Below, one piece after another: positions 43,140-52,763 of a DNA stretch of 64,000 nt. Below the pieces are notes generated by a model that worked only from the letters and a program-made list of their open reading frames with translations, was not told the DNA's origin and ran no database searches. Position numbers and translations under genes: made by a program. How positions within the stretch are numbered: position 1 is the first letter of the stretch; every line of letters starts with the position of its first letter. This DNA comes from Nitrososphaerota archaeon (GTDB lineage: Archaea; Thermoproteota; Nitrososphaeria; Nitrososphaerales; Gagatemarchaeaceae), in assembly GCA_029785825.1 (NCBI GenBank), contig JAFLYY010000001.1, forward strand, positions 62,001 to 126,000, written 5' to 3'.

Positions 43140-44654
43140 TTGTTCGACAGCGTCCTCATAGCAAACCGGGGAGAGATAGCCGTCCGGATAATCCGGACCT
43201 GCAGGATCCTTGGAGTCAAGACGGTGGCGATATACTCCGACGTGGACGCCGAGGCGCTCCACGTCAAGCTTGCCGACCGGGCGGTAAGGATAGGCCCTGC
43301 CGACCCCGGAGACAGCTACCTGAACATCGACAAGCTCGTGCAGGCCGCCGCGGACGCCGGTGTCGACGCCCTCCACCCGGGATATGGGTTCGTCTCCGAG
43401 AACTGGAACCTGGCAGAGAAGTGTCGCCAGGCCGGGATAAAGTTCGTCGGCCCCAGCCCCAGGACCCTGGTGATCGCCGGGAACAAGGTCGACTGCAAGC
43501 GGGTCGCGAGGCGGGCCGGGGTCCCCGTTATCGAAGGGGGCGGAACGGTCTGCTACACTCCGGAGAACGCCTTGGACGCGGCCCGCGAGCTCGGCTATCC
43601 CGTCCTCCTCAAAGCTGCCTTCGGGGGCGGAGGCCGTGGGATACGGGAAGCCTACGACGACAGGCAGCTCGCCCAGGGGTTCAAACTAGCCTCCATCGAG
43701 ACGAGGCGTTCCCTCGGCAAGTCGGGGCTCTTCGTCGAGAAGCTTGTCAAGCCCGCCCGACACATCGAGGTCCAGATAGTCTCGGACGGCCGGGGGAAGG
43801 TAATCCAGCTTGGCGAGAGGGAGTGCAGCATCCAGCGCAGGCACCAGAAGCTACTCGAGATGACCCCCGCCCCCGGCATGGACGAGCTCGCCAGGATGAA
43901 GGTCGCAGGATACGCCGTCGACCTCGCGAAGGCGCTCTCATACGAGAACGTCGGGACCATCGAGTTCCTTATGGACAAGGACCAGAACTTCTACTTCATC
44001 GAGGTCAACTCCAGGCTCCAGGTCGAACATCCCGTCACAGAGATGAGGGCGGGTCTGGACCTCGTTAAGGAGCAGCTTGAGATCGCGGCCGGAGAGGGGG
44101 TGGACTACGGCCAGGACGACGTCGAACTGAAGGGGGCGGCCATGCAGTGCAGGATCAACGCTGAAGACCCCGCGGCAGGATTCGCGCCGTCGAGCGGGAA
44201 GATAGACCGGCTCTTCTTTCCAGGCGGCGCCGGGGTGAGGATAGACACCGCCGTCTACCCCGGGTATGAAGTCCCCGAGTACTACGACTCCCTGCTCGCC
44301 AAGCTGGTAGTCAGAGGAAACGACATGGAGGATTCCCGGAAGAGGATGCTCCTCGCCTTGTCGGAGTTCGAAATCGAGGGGGTGAAGACGACCATCCGGC
44401 TCCAAAGGTTAATCCTGGAACACGAGGAGTTCATGGGCTGGAATCTCGACGTCGAGCTCCTCAAGAGGAACAGGATCGTCGAATCATACGTCGAGAGAGC
44501 GGCCGCCGACCGGGCCGAGCTCGCCAGTCAGGGGGCGGCCATCGCGGCGGCGATAATGGAGTCTGGAGCCGGCACGGGGCCTGCGGTGCGCGCGCGGCCT
44601 GCTTCTATGCGGCAGCAGCCTGTCCAGAAGGCGAGGCACTACGACGCGATATGA
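43140..44654 (+). CDS. accC: biotin carboxylase subunit of acyl-CoA carboxylase
   Basis: A 504-residue ATP-grasp enzyme: VLIANRGEIAVRIIRTCR at the N-terminus, HPGYGFVSEN near residue 80, the glycine-rich ATP loop KAAFGGGGRGIR near 157, RECSIQRRHQKLLEM near 230 and FIEVNSRLQVEHPVTE near 288, with the catalytic arginine and glutamates in place. It carboxylates biotin on the carrier protein encoded next. TTG start at 43140, 7 bases after the carboxyltransferase gene. The last 45 residues are alanine-rich and not part of the core fold. Confidence 0.9.
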   Translation: MFDSVLIANRGEIAVRIIRTCRILGVKTVAIYSDVDAEALHVKLADRAVRIGPADPGDSYLNIDKLVQAAADAGVDALHPGYGFVSENWNLAEKCRQAGIKFVGPSPRTLVIAGNKVDCKRVARRAGVPVIEGGGTVCYTPENALDAARELGYPVLLKAAFGGGGRGIREAYDDRQLAQGFKLASIETRRSLGKSGLFVEKLVKPARHIEVQIVSDGRGKVIQLGERECSIQRRHQKLLEMTPAPGMDELARMKVAGYAVDLAKALSYENVGTIEFLMDKDQNFYFIEVNSRLQVEHPVTEMRAGLDLVKEQLEIAAGEGVDYGQDDVELKGAAMQCRINAEDPAAGFAPSSGKIDRLFFPGGAGVRIDTAVYPGYEVPEYYDSLLAKLVVRGNDMEDSRKRMLLALSEFEIEGVKTTIRLQRLILEHEEFMGWNLDVELLKRNRIVESYVERAAADRAELASQGAAIAAAIMESGAGTGPAVRARPASMRQQPVQKARHYDAI

Positions 44655-44655
44655 G

Positions 44656-45150
44656 CTGAGCAGCGACGACGGCGACTTCATCGTCGACGCGGTCTCTGCG
44701 GGCGACGCATACGGCGTGACCGTGTCAGGGCGGGCGTATAGGCTGAAGATCAGGCCAGGGTCGTCGGCGGGGACGCTCGTCGCCGAGCTGTCAGGGAGGC
44801 CCCTCATCGTAACCTCGGTCAGGGCGACCCCCTCCGGTCTAGAGCTGACCATAGGCGGGGAGCGCTTCGCCTACCGGCGCGTGGCATCTGCGACCCGCAC
44901 TTCAACCGCCGCAGCCGCTTCGACCACTGCGAGTCCGAAGGACGTCATCGCGGCTCCCATGCCAGGCAAGGTGATCTCAGCCCTCGTCCAGGAAGGGGCG
45001 AAAGTGAAGGCTGGAGACCCTCTGGTGATACTGGAGTCGATGAAGATGGAAGTGGCAGTCAGGGCTGACCGCGACTGCGAAATCGTGGAGGTCCTCACGG
45101 AAGAAGGGGCCGCCGTCAGGCGCGGCCAGGGACTCGCGAGGGTCCGCTAG
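44656..45150 (+). CDS. biotin carboxyl carrier protein, probable non-standard start
   Basis: The biotinyl domain at the C-terminus has the canonical ESMKMEV motif; the lysine between the two methionines carries biotin. The first standard start is GTG at 44716, but in-frame codons upstream encode YELSSDDGDFIVDAVSAGDAYGV, which looks like the first beta strands of the N-terminal domain of such carriers. The only initiator-like codon available upstream is CTG at 44656, 2 bases after the stop of accC. I extend to it and flag it; the 44716 start is the conservative choice. The end overlaps the convergent peroxiredoxin gene by 4 bases. Confidence 0.75.
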   Translation: MSSDDGDFIVDAVSAGDAYGVTVSGRAYRLKIRPGSSAGTLVAELSGRPLIVTSVRATPSGLELTIGGERFAYRRVASATRTSTAAAASTTASPKDVIAAPMPGKVISALVQEGAKVKAGDPLVILESMKMEVAVRADRDCEIVEVLTEEGAAVRRGQGLARVR

Positions 45151-45611
45151 AGCGCCTTCTCGATGGCGCCGAAATCAGGGTATTTGCCCGGGTTCTCTCC
45201 TACCCACTCATAGACGATCTTCCCCGACCCGTCTACCACGAAGATGGCTCTGTTGGCGGCGTTGTACCCTTCCATCCCTCCCAATTTCTCCCAGACTACG
45301 CCGTACTCCCTGATGGCTTCCCGCTTGAAATCGCTGAGCAGAGGGAAGTTGAGGTTGTGCTTCTCGGCGAAGGCCTTGTTGGCGAAGGGCGGGTCGACCG
45401 AGATCCCGACAACGTCGGCATTCAACTTCTTGAGCCCCTCGTGCATGTCCCTGAACTCGCACATCTCCTTCGTGCATACCCCGGTGAACGCCCCCGGGTA
45501 GAACGCGAAGACCGTCTTCCTCCCAGCGGCCAGGAAATCGTTCATCTTCCTCAGCTTCAGATCCGTGTCGTAGAGGGCGAACTCCGGTGCCTTGTCTCCA
45601 GCTTTGAGCAT
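45147..45611 (-). CDS. peroxiredoxin (AhpC/TSA family)
   Basis: A 154-residue thioredoxin-fold peroxidase with the peroxidatic cysteine in YPGAFTGVCTKEMCEF near residue 46 and a possible resolving cysteine five residues later. It reduces peroxides using a thiol donor, useful for an organism with many oxygen-sensitive clusters. ATG at 45611, about 30 bases after an AAATTAAAA TATA-like box (minus strand). Confidence 0.87.
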   Translation of the reverse strand: MLKAGDKAPEFALYDTDLKLRKMNDFLAAGRKTVFAFYPGAFTGVCTKEMCEFRDMHEGLKKLNADVVGISVDPPFANKAFAEKHNLNFPLLSDFKREAIREYGVVWEKLGGMEGYNAANRAIFVVDGSGKIVYEWVGENPGKYPDFGAIEKAL

Positions 45612-45852
45612 ATCAGACGCTGCCCGAGCGGGGGCGTTTTAATTTTACCGAAGCTCGAGGTTCGTGGCCATCGCGACTAGGCGACTGTCCGGCGCCGCAA
45701 GCCACACCTTACCGCTTCCGCCCGTCGTCGCCGAGTTCGCCGCCCTGGGCGAAATCTACCTGCCGAGAGAGCAAAAGTAAGCTTACATGCGGCGTAGCCG
45801 TACCTAAAGCTGCACCGGACTGAAAAGTCCCACGCGGTCTCTTACCTCCCGT

Positions 45853-47310
45853 CTAGACTGAGGCCGGCCCCTTGCCTACCGCAGGAGTGCCCCGCTTGGC
45901 GGCGGGCCTCCTTGACCACGTGTATCTGGCCACCAGCACCAAAAGCGCCAGCAGAGCTACCCCCACGGAGGCGGTGATTGGAGCGGTTTCGTATATCGGG
46001 GTGTATGTCGAGTTGGAAGCGACCAACGTCGGCACCCCCAGCGAGGCGAGGTCACCGGCGTAGGACCCCTGTCTTTGATATGGGAGGCTCGTGAATGGTG
46101 TCTGCAGCTCCATAGGGAAGGCGCTCCCATTGCCGAGCACCACCGGCTCCCTCACGAGCGAGCCTCCAGGGTAGGTCTGGTTGAAGTCGAACATGTCCAG
46201 GGGGAGCCCAGAGTCTGCGACGAAGGTGTTGAGCGCCGGGATGTTCCAGTTGTAGTCCACGAAGGCCAGCGTGGACGCGTGGTTCATGACCGTGTGGGAG
46301 ACGTAGTTCTCCTTGGCGTAGGGCGAGATGACGAAGAACGGCACCCTGAACCCCAGCTGCACTCCGTCGACGGTCGGCGGAGGGACATGGTCATAGTACC
46401 CTCCTCCCTCGTCGTACGTGACGAATACCGCCGTCGAGTTCCAGTACCCGCTCTGCATCACCCCGTCAACCACACCAAGGAGCCAGTCCTCTCCTTCGGT
46501 CATGTTGGCCGAGGGATGCTGGTCTACCCCCGTAGCCCCTCCCCCGACCGGCATCACCCAGGACACCGACGGGAGGCTCCCGTGCTGCAGGGCGCCGTAG
46601 AAGGAGTCCCAGCTCTGGATCCGGGACGAGTACGCCCCTATACCGTCGAAATAGTTGAGAGGGAAGTTGTCCGACGCCGGGTTCTGTACGTAGTACCCCC
46701 AGCTCACCCCATAGCGGTTCAGCTCTGAGAAGATCGACTGGTTCACCGGTATGTAGGGGGGCGGCCCGCTGTCGGTGGTTATCCCAGCCCCATAACCGGC
46801 GAGGGAATAAAGTCGGTTCGGGTTGGTCATGCAAAGGCAGCTCGAGAAGTACCTGTCGGCTATGGCGTACTGCTCTGCCCAGTCCCACTCCACCGCCACC
46901 TGCGACGGACCGAAATACGTCATGGACGCGCTCCCGCTGTTTGCTGCGAACCCGTCCATCTTCCCGCTGTCCCAGTCCGCAGAGTATACGCCCTCGTTGG
47001 GGTCCGCCGTAGAATAGACTCCGTTTGGCACCTGGGTGAGGGCCCGGGCGGCGCCCGTCGGGGCGCCGAGGACGTCGTCTGGGGCCTGCAGCGACGACAG
47101 TAGAGGCGAAGGGCTGCTCGAGTTCATGGTCGGATAGAGGCCGAAGATGTTGTCGAAGCTGTGGTTCTCCATCATCACGATCACGACGTGCTTTATCGGG
47201 GTGGCCGTGCCCGACGCCCCGGCCGCGGGGATTGCGCCAGCCATGACCTGTGCCGCAAGCAGGGAAGCAACCAGGACCGCCGTGAGCCTGCGGGTGGGAA
47301 CCGGTGCCAC
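45853..47310 (-). CDS. secreted, membrane-anchored phospholipase C/acid phosphatase-like protein
   Basis: A 485-residue phosphoesterase (PF04185 type). An N-terminal signal segment (residues about 7-32, VLVASLLAAQVMAGAIPAA) is followed by HVVIVMMENHSFDNIFGLYP near residue 41, the family's metal and nucleophile region; VTYDEGGGYYDHVPPP near 300 supplies further ligands. A hydrophobic helix near 448-465 followed by RRPAAKR suggests a C-terminal membrane anchor facing outward. Substrate may be phospholipid or other phosphodiester. Confidence 0.83.
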   Translation of the reverse strand: MAPVPTRRLTAVLVASLLAAQVMAGAIPAAGASGTATPIKHVVIVMMENHSFDNIFGLYPTMNSSSPSPLLSSLQAPDDVLGAPTGAARALTQVPNGVYSTADPNEGVYSADWDSGKMDGFAANSGSASMTYFGPSQVAVEWDWAEQYAIADRYFSSCLCMTNPNRLYSLAGYGAGITTDSGPPPYIPVNQSIFSELNRYGVSWGYYVQNPASDNFPLNYFDGIGAYSSRIQSWDSFYGALQHGSLPSVSWVMPVGGGATGVDQHPSANMTEGEDWLLGVVDGVMQSGYWNSTAVFVTYDEGGGYYDHVPPPTVDGVQLGFRVPFFVISPYAKENYVSHTVMNHASTLAFVDYNWNIPALNTFVADSGLPLDMFDFNQTYPGGSLVREPVVLGNGSAFPMELQTPFTSLPYQRQGSYAGDLASLGVPTLVASNSTYTPIYETAPITASVGVALLALLVLVARYTWSRRPAAKRGTPAVGKGPASV

Positions 47311-47396
47311 GCCTTCCGCAAACGCGCTGGCTGGGATATATCGGTTGCCGGAACTTCGGGCCCCTTACAAGGCATATCAGCCCGGTGGCCGGGGCG

Positions 47397-48656
47397 TTGT
47401 CGTTGCTTCCTCCTGGCGCCGTGAGGCCCGACTACGAAGGCTACTGCCTTTCCAACGTCCCCTCGACGGTCCAGTCTCTCTTCGGCCTGGACCCTGGGAG
47501 ACCGCGACTTCCGAAGGACGCACTGGGAGACGTGGAGACGTCGGGGATCGACAACGTGATACTCATGCTATGCGACGGGCTGGGATACAACGAGTGGCGC
47601 AGAACACCCGGGACCGGGTTCTTCGGCGCCTTCAACACGAAGGGGAGCGTCAGGCCGATCACCAGCATCTTCCCCTCGACCACGGCCGCGGCGCTGACCA
47701 GCGTCAGCACCGGCCTGACCCCACAGGAGCATGGGCTCCCCGAGTGGTTCGTCTACATGCAGGAGCTTGGGGAGATCATACTCACGCTTCCGTTCTCCAG
47801 GCCGGGGGAGCGCGGCCGAGACACCCTCAAGGGAAGGTTCCCCGAACGCGCCCTCTTCGACGGAGCCCCCGTCTTCCGCCGGCTGAAGACAGAAGGGATC
47901 GGATGCATGACGTTCACGGGCGGCTACCTTGCCAACACGGTCTACTCCACCCTCACCAGGGCAGGGACCGGCGTCACACCATACTCGAGCGCATCCGACC
48001 TCAGCGTGTCCCTGAGGCGCTTCGTTGAAAAGGCGAAGGGGAAAAACTTCGTCTACGTTTACTGGAGCGACGTGGATCACATCGAACACGCCTACGGCCA
48101 GGGGACGGACGAGTCTCTCGTCGAGACATCCCTCATATCACATGCCATGCAGGAAGGGTTCCTTGACAGGGTGGACAGGGAGGCGGCCAAGAGGACCCTG
48201 ATTCTACTGACCGCGGACCACGGCCAGCTCACCGTCGAGCCGGAGAAGACGGTGTATGTGAACCGGTTCACCAAGCTGACGAGGAACCTGCAAAAAAATC
48301 CACATGGAGACATGATCCCTCCATGGGGAAACTTGAGGGACACTTTCTATCTGGTGGACGAAAGCCGACTCGAGGAGACGGAGAGATACATGCAGGAAAA
48401 GCTAGACGGCGTGGCCACGGTCATGAAGACCGCCGACGGGATAAAGGAGGGGCTTTTCGGCATTAACAGGCCGAGCGGGAGGTTTCTGAGACGGGTGGGG
48501 AACCTGATGGTCTTGCCTCACGGGAACAGGACCGTCTTCTACAGGTACAAGAAGGGCGCCATCCCGGACCTCAAAGGACAGCACGGCGGGCTCTCCAAGG
48601 AGGAGATGACCATCCCCCTCGCTGCTGCGAGGCTCTCGGACCTGCAGGGTCACTAG
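47397..48656 (+). CDS. alkaline-phosphatase-superfamily phosphodiesterase/nucleotide pyrophosphatase
   Basis: About 419 residues. Metal ligands in NVILMLCDGLGYNEW, nucleophile region SIFPSTTAAALTSVSTG, WSDVDHIEHAYG, LTADHGQL and GQHGGLSKEE match the nucleotide pyrophosphatase/phosphodiesterase group. A longer reading from 47304 would overlap the start of the divergent phospholipase gene; the TTG at 47397 (or 47403) has an AGGCATATC box about 25-30 bases upstream and is preferred. No signal peptide, so cytosolic. Confidence 0.8.
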   Translation: MSLLPPGAVRPDYEGYCLSNVPSTVQSLFGLDPGRPRLPKDALGDVETSGIDNVILMLCDGLGYNEWRRTPGTGFFGAFNTKGSVRPITSIFPSTTAAALTSVSTGLTPQEHGLPEWFVYMQELGEIILTLPFSRPGERGRDTLKGRFPERALFDGAPVFRRLKTEGIGCMTFTGGYLANTVYSTLTRAGTGVTPYSSASDLSVSLRRFVEKAKGKNFVYVYWSDVDHIEHAYGQGTDESLVETSLISHAMQEGFLDRVDREAAKRTLILLTADHGQLTVEPEKTVYVNRFTKLTRNLQKNPHGDMIPPWGNLRDTFYLVDESRLEETERYMQEKLDGVATVMKTADGIKEGLFGINRPSGRFLRRVGNLMVLPHGNRTVFYRYKKGAIPDLKGQHGGLSKEEMTIPLAAARLSDLQGH

Positions 48657-50797
48657 GCGCTTCGGGCGGCCCTGGCGTCGACTGAAACCATCTCTTCCCC
48701 CTTCGCCATGAGCGGGTTCACTTCGATCTCCTGGATCTCGGGGTGATCCAGGAGTATCCGCGAGAACCTGGAAACGGTCTTGGCCAGCTGCGCTACAGAC
48801 GCCTTCGGCCCTCCCCGGTATCCCCTCATCAGGGTCCCCAGGCTGCCTCCGCTGATCATCGACTTCGCCCAGGCCGGGGTCACGGGCGCCACGGCCAGCG
48901 AAACGCCCCGCAAGAGCTCCGTGTAAGTCCCTCCGAACCCCACCGCCACCACCGGCCCGAAAGTAGGGTCCCGCGTGCACCCCAAGATCAGCTCCAAGGC
49001 GTCCTCCACCATCTCCTGGACCAGCATGCCCCCGAACCGGACCTTCCTTTTCCTGACCAGGCTCTGAAACCGGGCGAGGGCGGCTCCTGCCTCTTCAGGG
49101 GATTGCACCCCCAGGACTACCCCTCCGACGTCTGCCTTGTGAGGGAGGTCGGGTGACAGCAGTTTGCAGGCGACGGGGAACCGCCACCTCTCCAGTCCCT
49201 TGAGGCCGGCCCTCGTCTTGATCACCAGGGAGCGGGGTTCCCTTATGCCGTGACTGGCCAGAAGGCTCGCCAGCTCCTCCCGAGTGAAGGGCCCGTCCGT
49301 CTCCCCTGCCCTCCGCCTCGTCGGCGCCTCCTGCGCCAGGGAAGTCTGCTCCTTCCGCATCTGCGCGTATCTCAAAGCCGCCGAGAGGGCTCGGACCGCC
49401 CTCTCAGGGGTCGGGAAGCTGGGGATGCCGGCCTCCATGAACTCCGTGTGGATGCGGGAGGCAAGCTCCGACCTCCCTACGACGCACATGCACACAGGCT
49501 TCCCGGTCCTCCGGACGGCCGGGATCAGCCTGCTCGCCACGTCGGGGTCGATGCCAGGGGTCTGGTGGGTAGGGATGACAAGGCACATGTCGTATCCTTT
49601 TGACGAAGCGACCTCCTCCACAACCCTGACGAACTCGTCGGTGCTCGCGGACGCCGTGAGGTCGACCGGGTTCTCGAGGGCAGCGTTGTATACGAACCCG
49701 GACCCCTCGAACTCGGAGCGGAGGCGGTCAGCCACCCCCTTTTCCAGCGGGTCTGTCCTCAGGCCGGCCTTCTGAGCCTCGTCGATCGCTATGGTCCCGG
49801 CCCCTCCCGCGTTGGTGACCACCGCAAGCCTCCTGCCTGCTGGCTTCGGGAGCATCAGTAGCGCCACGGCGAAATCGGCAAGCTCCTGGAGGCTCGCCGC
49901 CTCGACGACTCCTGCCTGTCGGAACGCGGCACTGTATACGTCGTAGTTCCCGACGAGAGACGCCGTGTGGGTCAGCGCCGCCCTGGCACCGCCCGGCGTC
50001 TTCCCTGCCTTGAACACCACCACAGGCTTGGACCTGGACGCTCTGCGGGCCGCGCTCAGGAGCTTCCTCCCGTCGCGCGCCCCTTCCAGGTATAGGACGA
50101 TCACCTTCGTCTCCGCGTCGTCTGAGAAGTATTCCATCACGTCCTCTACCGAGACGTCTGCCTGGTTCCCGGTCCCCACCAGGGCCCTTATCCCCGCCCC
50201 TTCGGCCGTCAGCTCTTCTATGAGTGCCTGGCCCAGGTGCCCGCTCTGGCTAATGATCGCTATCCCGCCGCGCAGGGGCTTCAGGAGCGACGCGACCTGG
50301 GTGCCGTCGGGGAGAGTCTTTGTTGGGCGCAGGAAGAGCGTGTCCACCCCTGACACCATGTCGACCACCCCGATGGTGTTGGGGCCGAGGATCCTCATCC
50401 CGGTTTCGGCGGACATCTCCGTCATCCGAGCTTCGGCGTCCGCCCTGCCGGCTTCGGCGTAGCCGCTCGTCACGACGATGGCCGCCTTCACGCCGGCCCT
50501 GGCAGCCGACTGAATCACCCCCAGAGCCTGGGGCCCGGGAACGGCGATCACGAGCAGTTCGGGGACCTCGGGGAGGGCCCCGACCGACATGTATGCCCGC
50601 TGACCCATCACAGAATCGTGCGTCGGATTGATGGCGTAGACGCTTGCTTTGAGGGCCCCCCTTCGACGGTTCTCGAGTAGGTTGGCGAATATTATCGACC
50701 CCATCTTCCCGGGGTCGGACGAGACTCCCGCTACCGCTATGCTCCTGGGCGCGAAGAAGCTCGCCATGCCCGCGGCGCGGTCTTCAGGCGTCGTCAT
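48653..50797 (-). CDS. ADP-forming acyl-CoA synthetase (fused alpha-beta)
   Basis: A 714-residue protein in the order CoA-binding domain (SIAVAGVSSDPGKMGSIIFANLL near residue 17), ligase domains with the phospho-histidine motif ALTHTASLVGNYDVY near 274, and an ATP-grasp beta domain (KADVGGVVLGVQ near 550; EIEVNPLMAK near 690). Such enzymes interconvert acyl-CoA and acid with ADP/ATP. In this genome it could gain ATP from acetyl-CoA or aryl-CoA products, or act as hydroxyacyl-CoA synthetase. It overlaps the phosphodiesterase gene by 4 bases, tail to tail. Confidence 0.87.
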   Translation of the reverse strand: MTTPEDRAAGMASFFAPRSIAVAGVSSDPGKMGSIIFANLLENRRRGALKASVYAINPTHDSVMGQRAYMSVGALPEVPELLVIAVPGPQALGVIQSAARAGVKAAIVVTSGYAEAGRADAEARMTEMSAETGMRILGPNTIGVVDMVSGVDTLFLRPTKTLPDGTQVASLLKPLRGGIAIISQSGHLGQALIEELTAEGAGIRALVGTGNQADVSVEDVMEYFSDDAETKVIVLYLEGARDGRKLLSAARRASRSKPVVVFKAGKTPGGARAALTHTASLVGNYDVYSAAFRQAGVVEAASLQELADFAVALLMLPKPAGRRLAVVTNAGGAGTIAIDEAQKAGLRTDPLEKGVADRLRSEFEGSGFVYNAALENPVDLTASASTDEFVRVVEEVASSKGYDMCLVIPTHQTPGIDPDVASRLIPAVRRTGKPVCMCVVGRSELASRIHTEFMEAGIPSFPTPERAVRALSAALRYAQMRKEQTSLAQEAPTRRRAGETDGPFTREELASLLASHGIREPRSLVIKTRAGLKGLERWRFPVACKLLSPDLPHKADVGGVVLGVQSPEEAGAALARFQSLVRKRKVRFGGMLVQEMVEDALELILGCTRDPTFGPVVAVGFGGTYTELLRGVSLAVAPVTPAWAKSMISGGSLGTLMRGYRGGPKASVAQLAKTVSRFSRILLDHPEIQEIEVNPLMAKGEEMVSVDARAARSA

Positions 50798-50854
50798 GTC
50801 AGCCCGGTACCGGCTGGCTGGCTAAAAGGTGGGGCGTGACGCTGCGGTCAGTGC

Positions 50855-51523
50855 CTATCGTGTGATCGAAGGCGTTCGCAGGTGGACCTCCATCCCCGAG
50901 TCCTTCAGGACCTGGACGGTCGCGTCTATGATGCTCCTCGGCCTTATGCCTCCCGCCCACCTGCTGATGTTGGCTACCGGCGGGCACCCCGGCGGCGGGA
51001 TGCAGAGCCGGTTGAGCCTTTCAAGGTCGGTGTTCAGGAGCAGGGTACCGTGGACCAGCAGAGCCCTGGGGGTGGCCCTCGCCGCCATCCCGGACACCTT
51101 GCAGCCGTCCACGTCGATTCTGTTTGGGGGCGCGAACCCGGCGGGGACGCCGCGCCTCTCGAGCGCCCGGACGACGTAGCTCGAGGCCTGGCCGAAGATC
51201 TTGGCGGGAGAGTGGAAGGGGCCAGCCGACCTGACGAAGATGCTCCAGTTCAGGTTCCCGCGGTCGTGGTAGACCACACCGCCCCCGGTCTCCCTCTGGA
51301 CGACCTTCACTCCGAGCCTCTGGGTCAGGCCCTCATGATACCAGCCGTACCTGGCGTTCTTCGCCTTCCCCCTCACAAGGCACTCGGAGTCCACCCAGAA
51401 CCTGACCGATTCAGGGAGCTCCCCGGCCTCGACCTTCGCGAAGACCTCCTGCTCCCTGGCGACGTTCTTCTCTGGGTCCAGGGTCCGGTCATAGCTGACC
51501 AGGACCTCCTTCCCTGAAAACAA
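50855..51523 (-). CDS. lplA: lipoate/octanoate-protein ligase A-type protein
   Basis: A 222-residue LplA-like catalytic domain: VFAKVEAGELPESVRFW near residue 27, the lipoyl-binding RETGGGVVYHDRGNLNWSIF near 78-97, and NRIDVDGCKVSGMAARATPRALLVHGTLLLN near 138-168 with the catalytic lysine. It attaches lipoate to E2 or GcvH proteins. None are in the window. It lacks the LplA C-terminal domain, as is common for archaeal split ligases. Confidence 0.82.
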   Translation of the reverse strand: MFSGKEVLVSYDRTLDPEKNVAREQEVFAKVEAGELPESVRFWVDSECLVRGKAKNARYGWYHEGLTQRLGVKVVQRETGGGVVYHDRGNLNWSIFVRSAGPFHSPAKIFGQASSYVVRALERRGVPAGFAPPNRIDVDGCKVSGMAARATPRALLVHGTLLLNTDLERLNRLCIPPPGCPPVANISRWAGGIRPRSIIDATVQVLKDSGMEVHLRTPSITR

Positions 51524-52034
51524 TGCTCACCAGCCGCTCCTCTCAGAACCTCGGGAACCTGAGCTTCCGATGGCGACCGAGTGCCCAGTGCTGTACCCGC
51601 TACACTCTACGTCATGGAATGCGGAGAGGATTGCGAACTGAGTCGAGATGACGAGGATGCGGAGGAGCACAAACCACGCCCGTTTCATGGTCTCACAGGC
51701 CGGGCCAGCGGATTTAAGGGAGACTCGTCCGGAATGAGCGGCGGGCCCTCATCCGCCTTCTCTGAGAGATTCGGCGACAGAACGCGAAGTGCGACTGACA
51801 GCCATCGCCCCAGAGCGGAGCCCCCCTGAGTCATGCCTGCCCGCGGACCCTCTCGGGCCCCTGGCTGTGCCGTCAACGCGTCCACGGCCCTGTAGAATCA
51901 GAACGGTTTCGACGGAGGCGGGTCTCTTAGGACATCAGTTGCCTTTCCCAGCGTGGCGCGCTCTTGCTGGCACATGGCAGAACCCGCAAGGGCAGCTTTT
52001 CAATCGTTCGAATCTCGCGAGAGCTATGCTGGGG
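51524..52034. other. 511-base intergenic region, no gene recognised
   Basis: Short frames exist on both strands, but none resembles a known family, has a good promoter spacing or shows protein-like composition. I see no tRNA or repeat in it. Confidence 0.5.
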
Positions 52035-52715
52035 TCAGAGCCTCTTCGAAAGCTCTCCCAGCATTTTGGGACCCTCGGCCGACTTCAGCGGCTCGCCGTG
52101 GCCGCTCAGCATGACCTCGAAGTCAAGGGCAGCGAGCTGTTCTATGGAAACCTTCGCCTGTTGCATGTCCTTTGTGAACTGCGGAGGGGGCCCCTCTAGC
52201 TTACCCTTCATGTATCTGGCTGTGTCTCCGACGAAGAGTACCTTCGACTCCCTGTCGAGGAGCGAGATGCTCCCTGGGGTGTGACCGGGGGTATGGATGA
52301 CCGAAAGCCGGCCCACGGCGTCTCCGTCCTTCAGCCTCCTTTCGGGCTCTACGGGCTTGACGCCCATCATCGATGACGCCACCTTGAACGCTAGCCCGAC
52401 AGCCCCGCCGGGCGAGGGATATTTCGCCTTCCCTGAAACGAAATCTGCGTCTGCCTCATGGACAGCTACGCTCGCCCCAGTCGCAGCCTTCAGGGCAGCC
52501 AGCCCCCTGACGTGGTCGATGTGGCAGTGGGTGATGACTATCGTTTTCACGTCCGAAGGCTTCCGATTTGCCGCCGCGAGGAACTCCAGGATCTTCTTCC
52601 CGTCTCCCTCCATTGTCGCATCCACAAGCGTCAGGGTGCCCCCTTCCTCTTCCACCAGGTAGGAGTTGGCGTTGGTGCCGTCGACGTACTGGATCCCCTT
52701 CACTATCTCGGTCAA
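52035..52715 (-). CDS. metallo-beta-lactamase fold hydrolase
   Basis: A 226-residue MBL protein with TLVDATMEGD near residue 30, the zinc motif THCHIDHVRGL near 60, PGHTPGSISLLD near 142 and LSGHGEPL near 210. The short form resembles glyoxalase II-like and SoxH-like hydrolases; substrate unknown. TTG start, 33 bases after a GTTTATAG box on the minus strand. Confidence 0.82.
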   Translation of the reverse strand: MTEIVKGIQYVDGTNANSYLVEEEGGTLTLVDATMEGDGKKILEFLAAANRKPSDVKTIVITHCHIDHVRGLAALKAATGASVAVHEADADFVSGKAKYPSPGGAVGLAFKVASSMMGVKPVEPERRLKDGDAVGRLSVIHTPGHTPGSISLLDRESKVLFVGDTARYMKGKLEGPPPQFTKDMQQAKVSIEQLAALDFEVMLSGHGEPLKSAEGPKMLGELSKRL

Positions 52716-52763
52716 CGTCTCTCCCTCTCTCGGGTCCGGCCTTCCTATAAACAGAGGGGTGAG

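Noticed and set aside
45664-45780. 38-codon GTG frame between peroxiredoxin and phospholipase genes
   Set aside because: It has a TATA-like sequence about 25 bases upstream, but it is too short and unrecognised to call a gene.
47304-47396. Upstream start of the phosphodiesterase gene
   Set aside because: It would overlap the start of the divergent phospholipase gene, has no similarity to the family, and a better start with a TATA-like box is at 47397.
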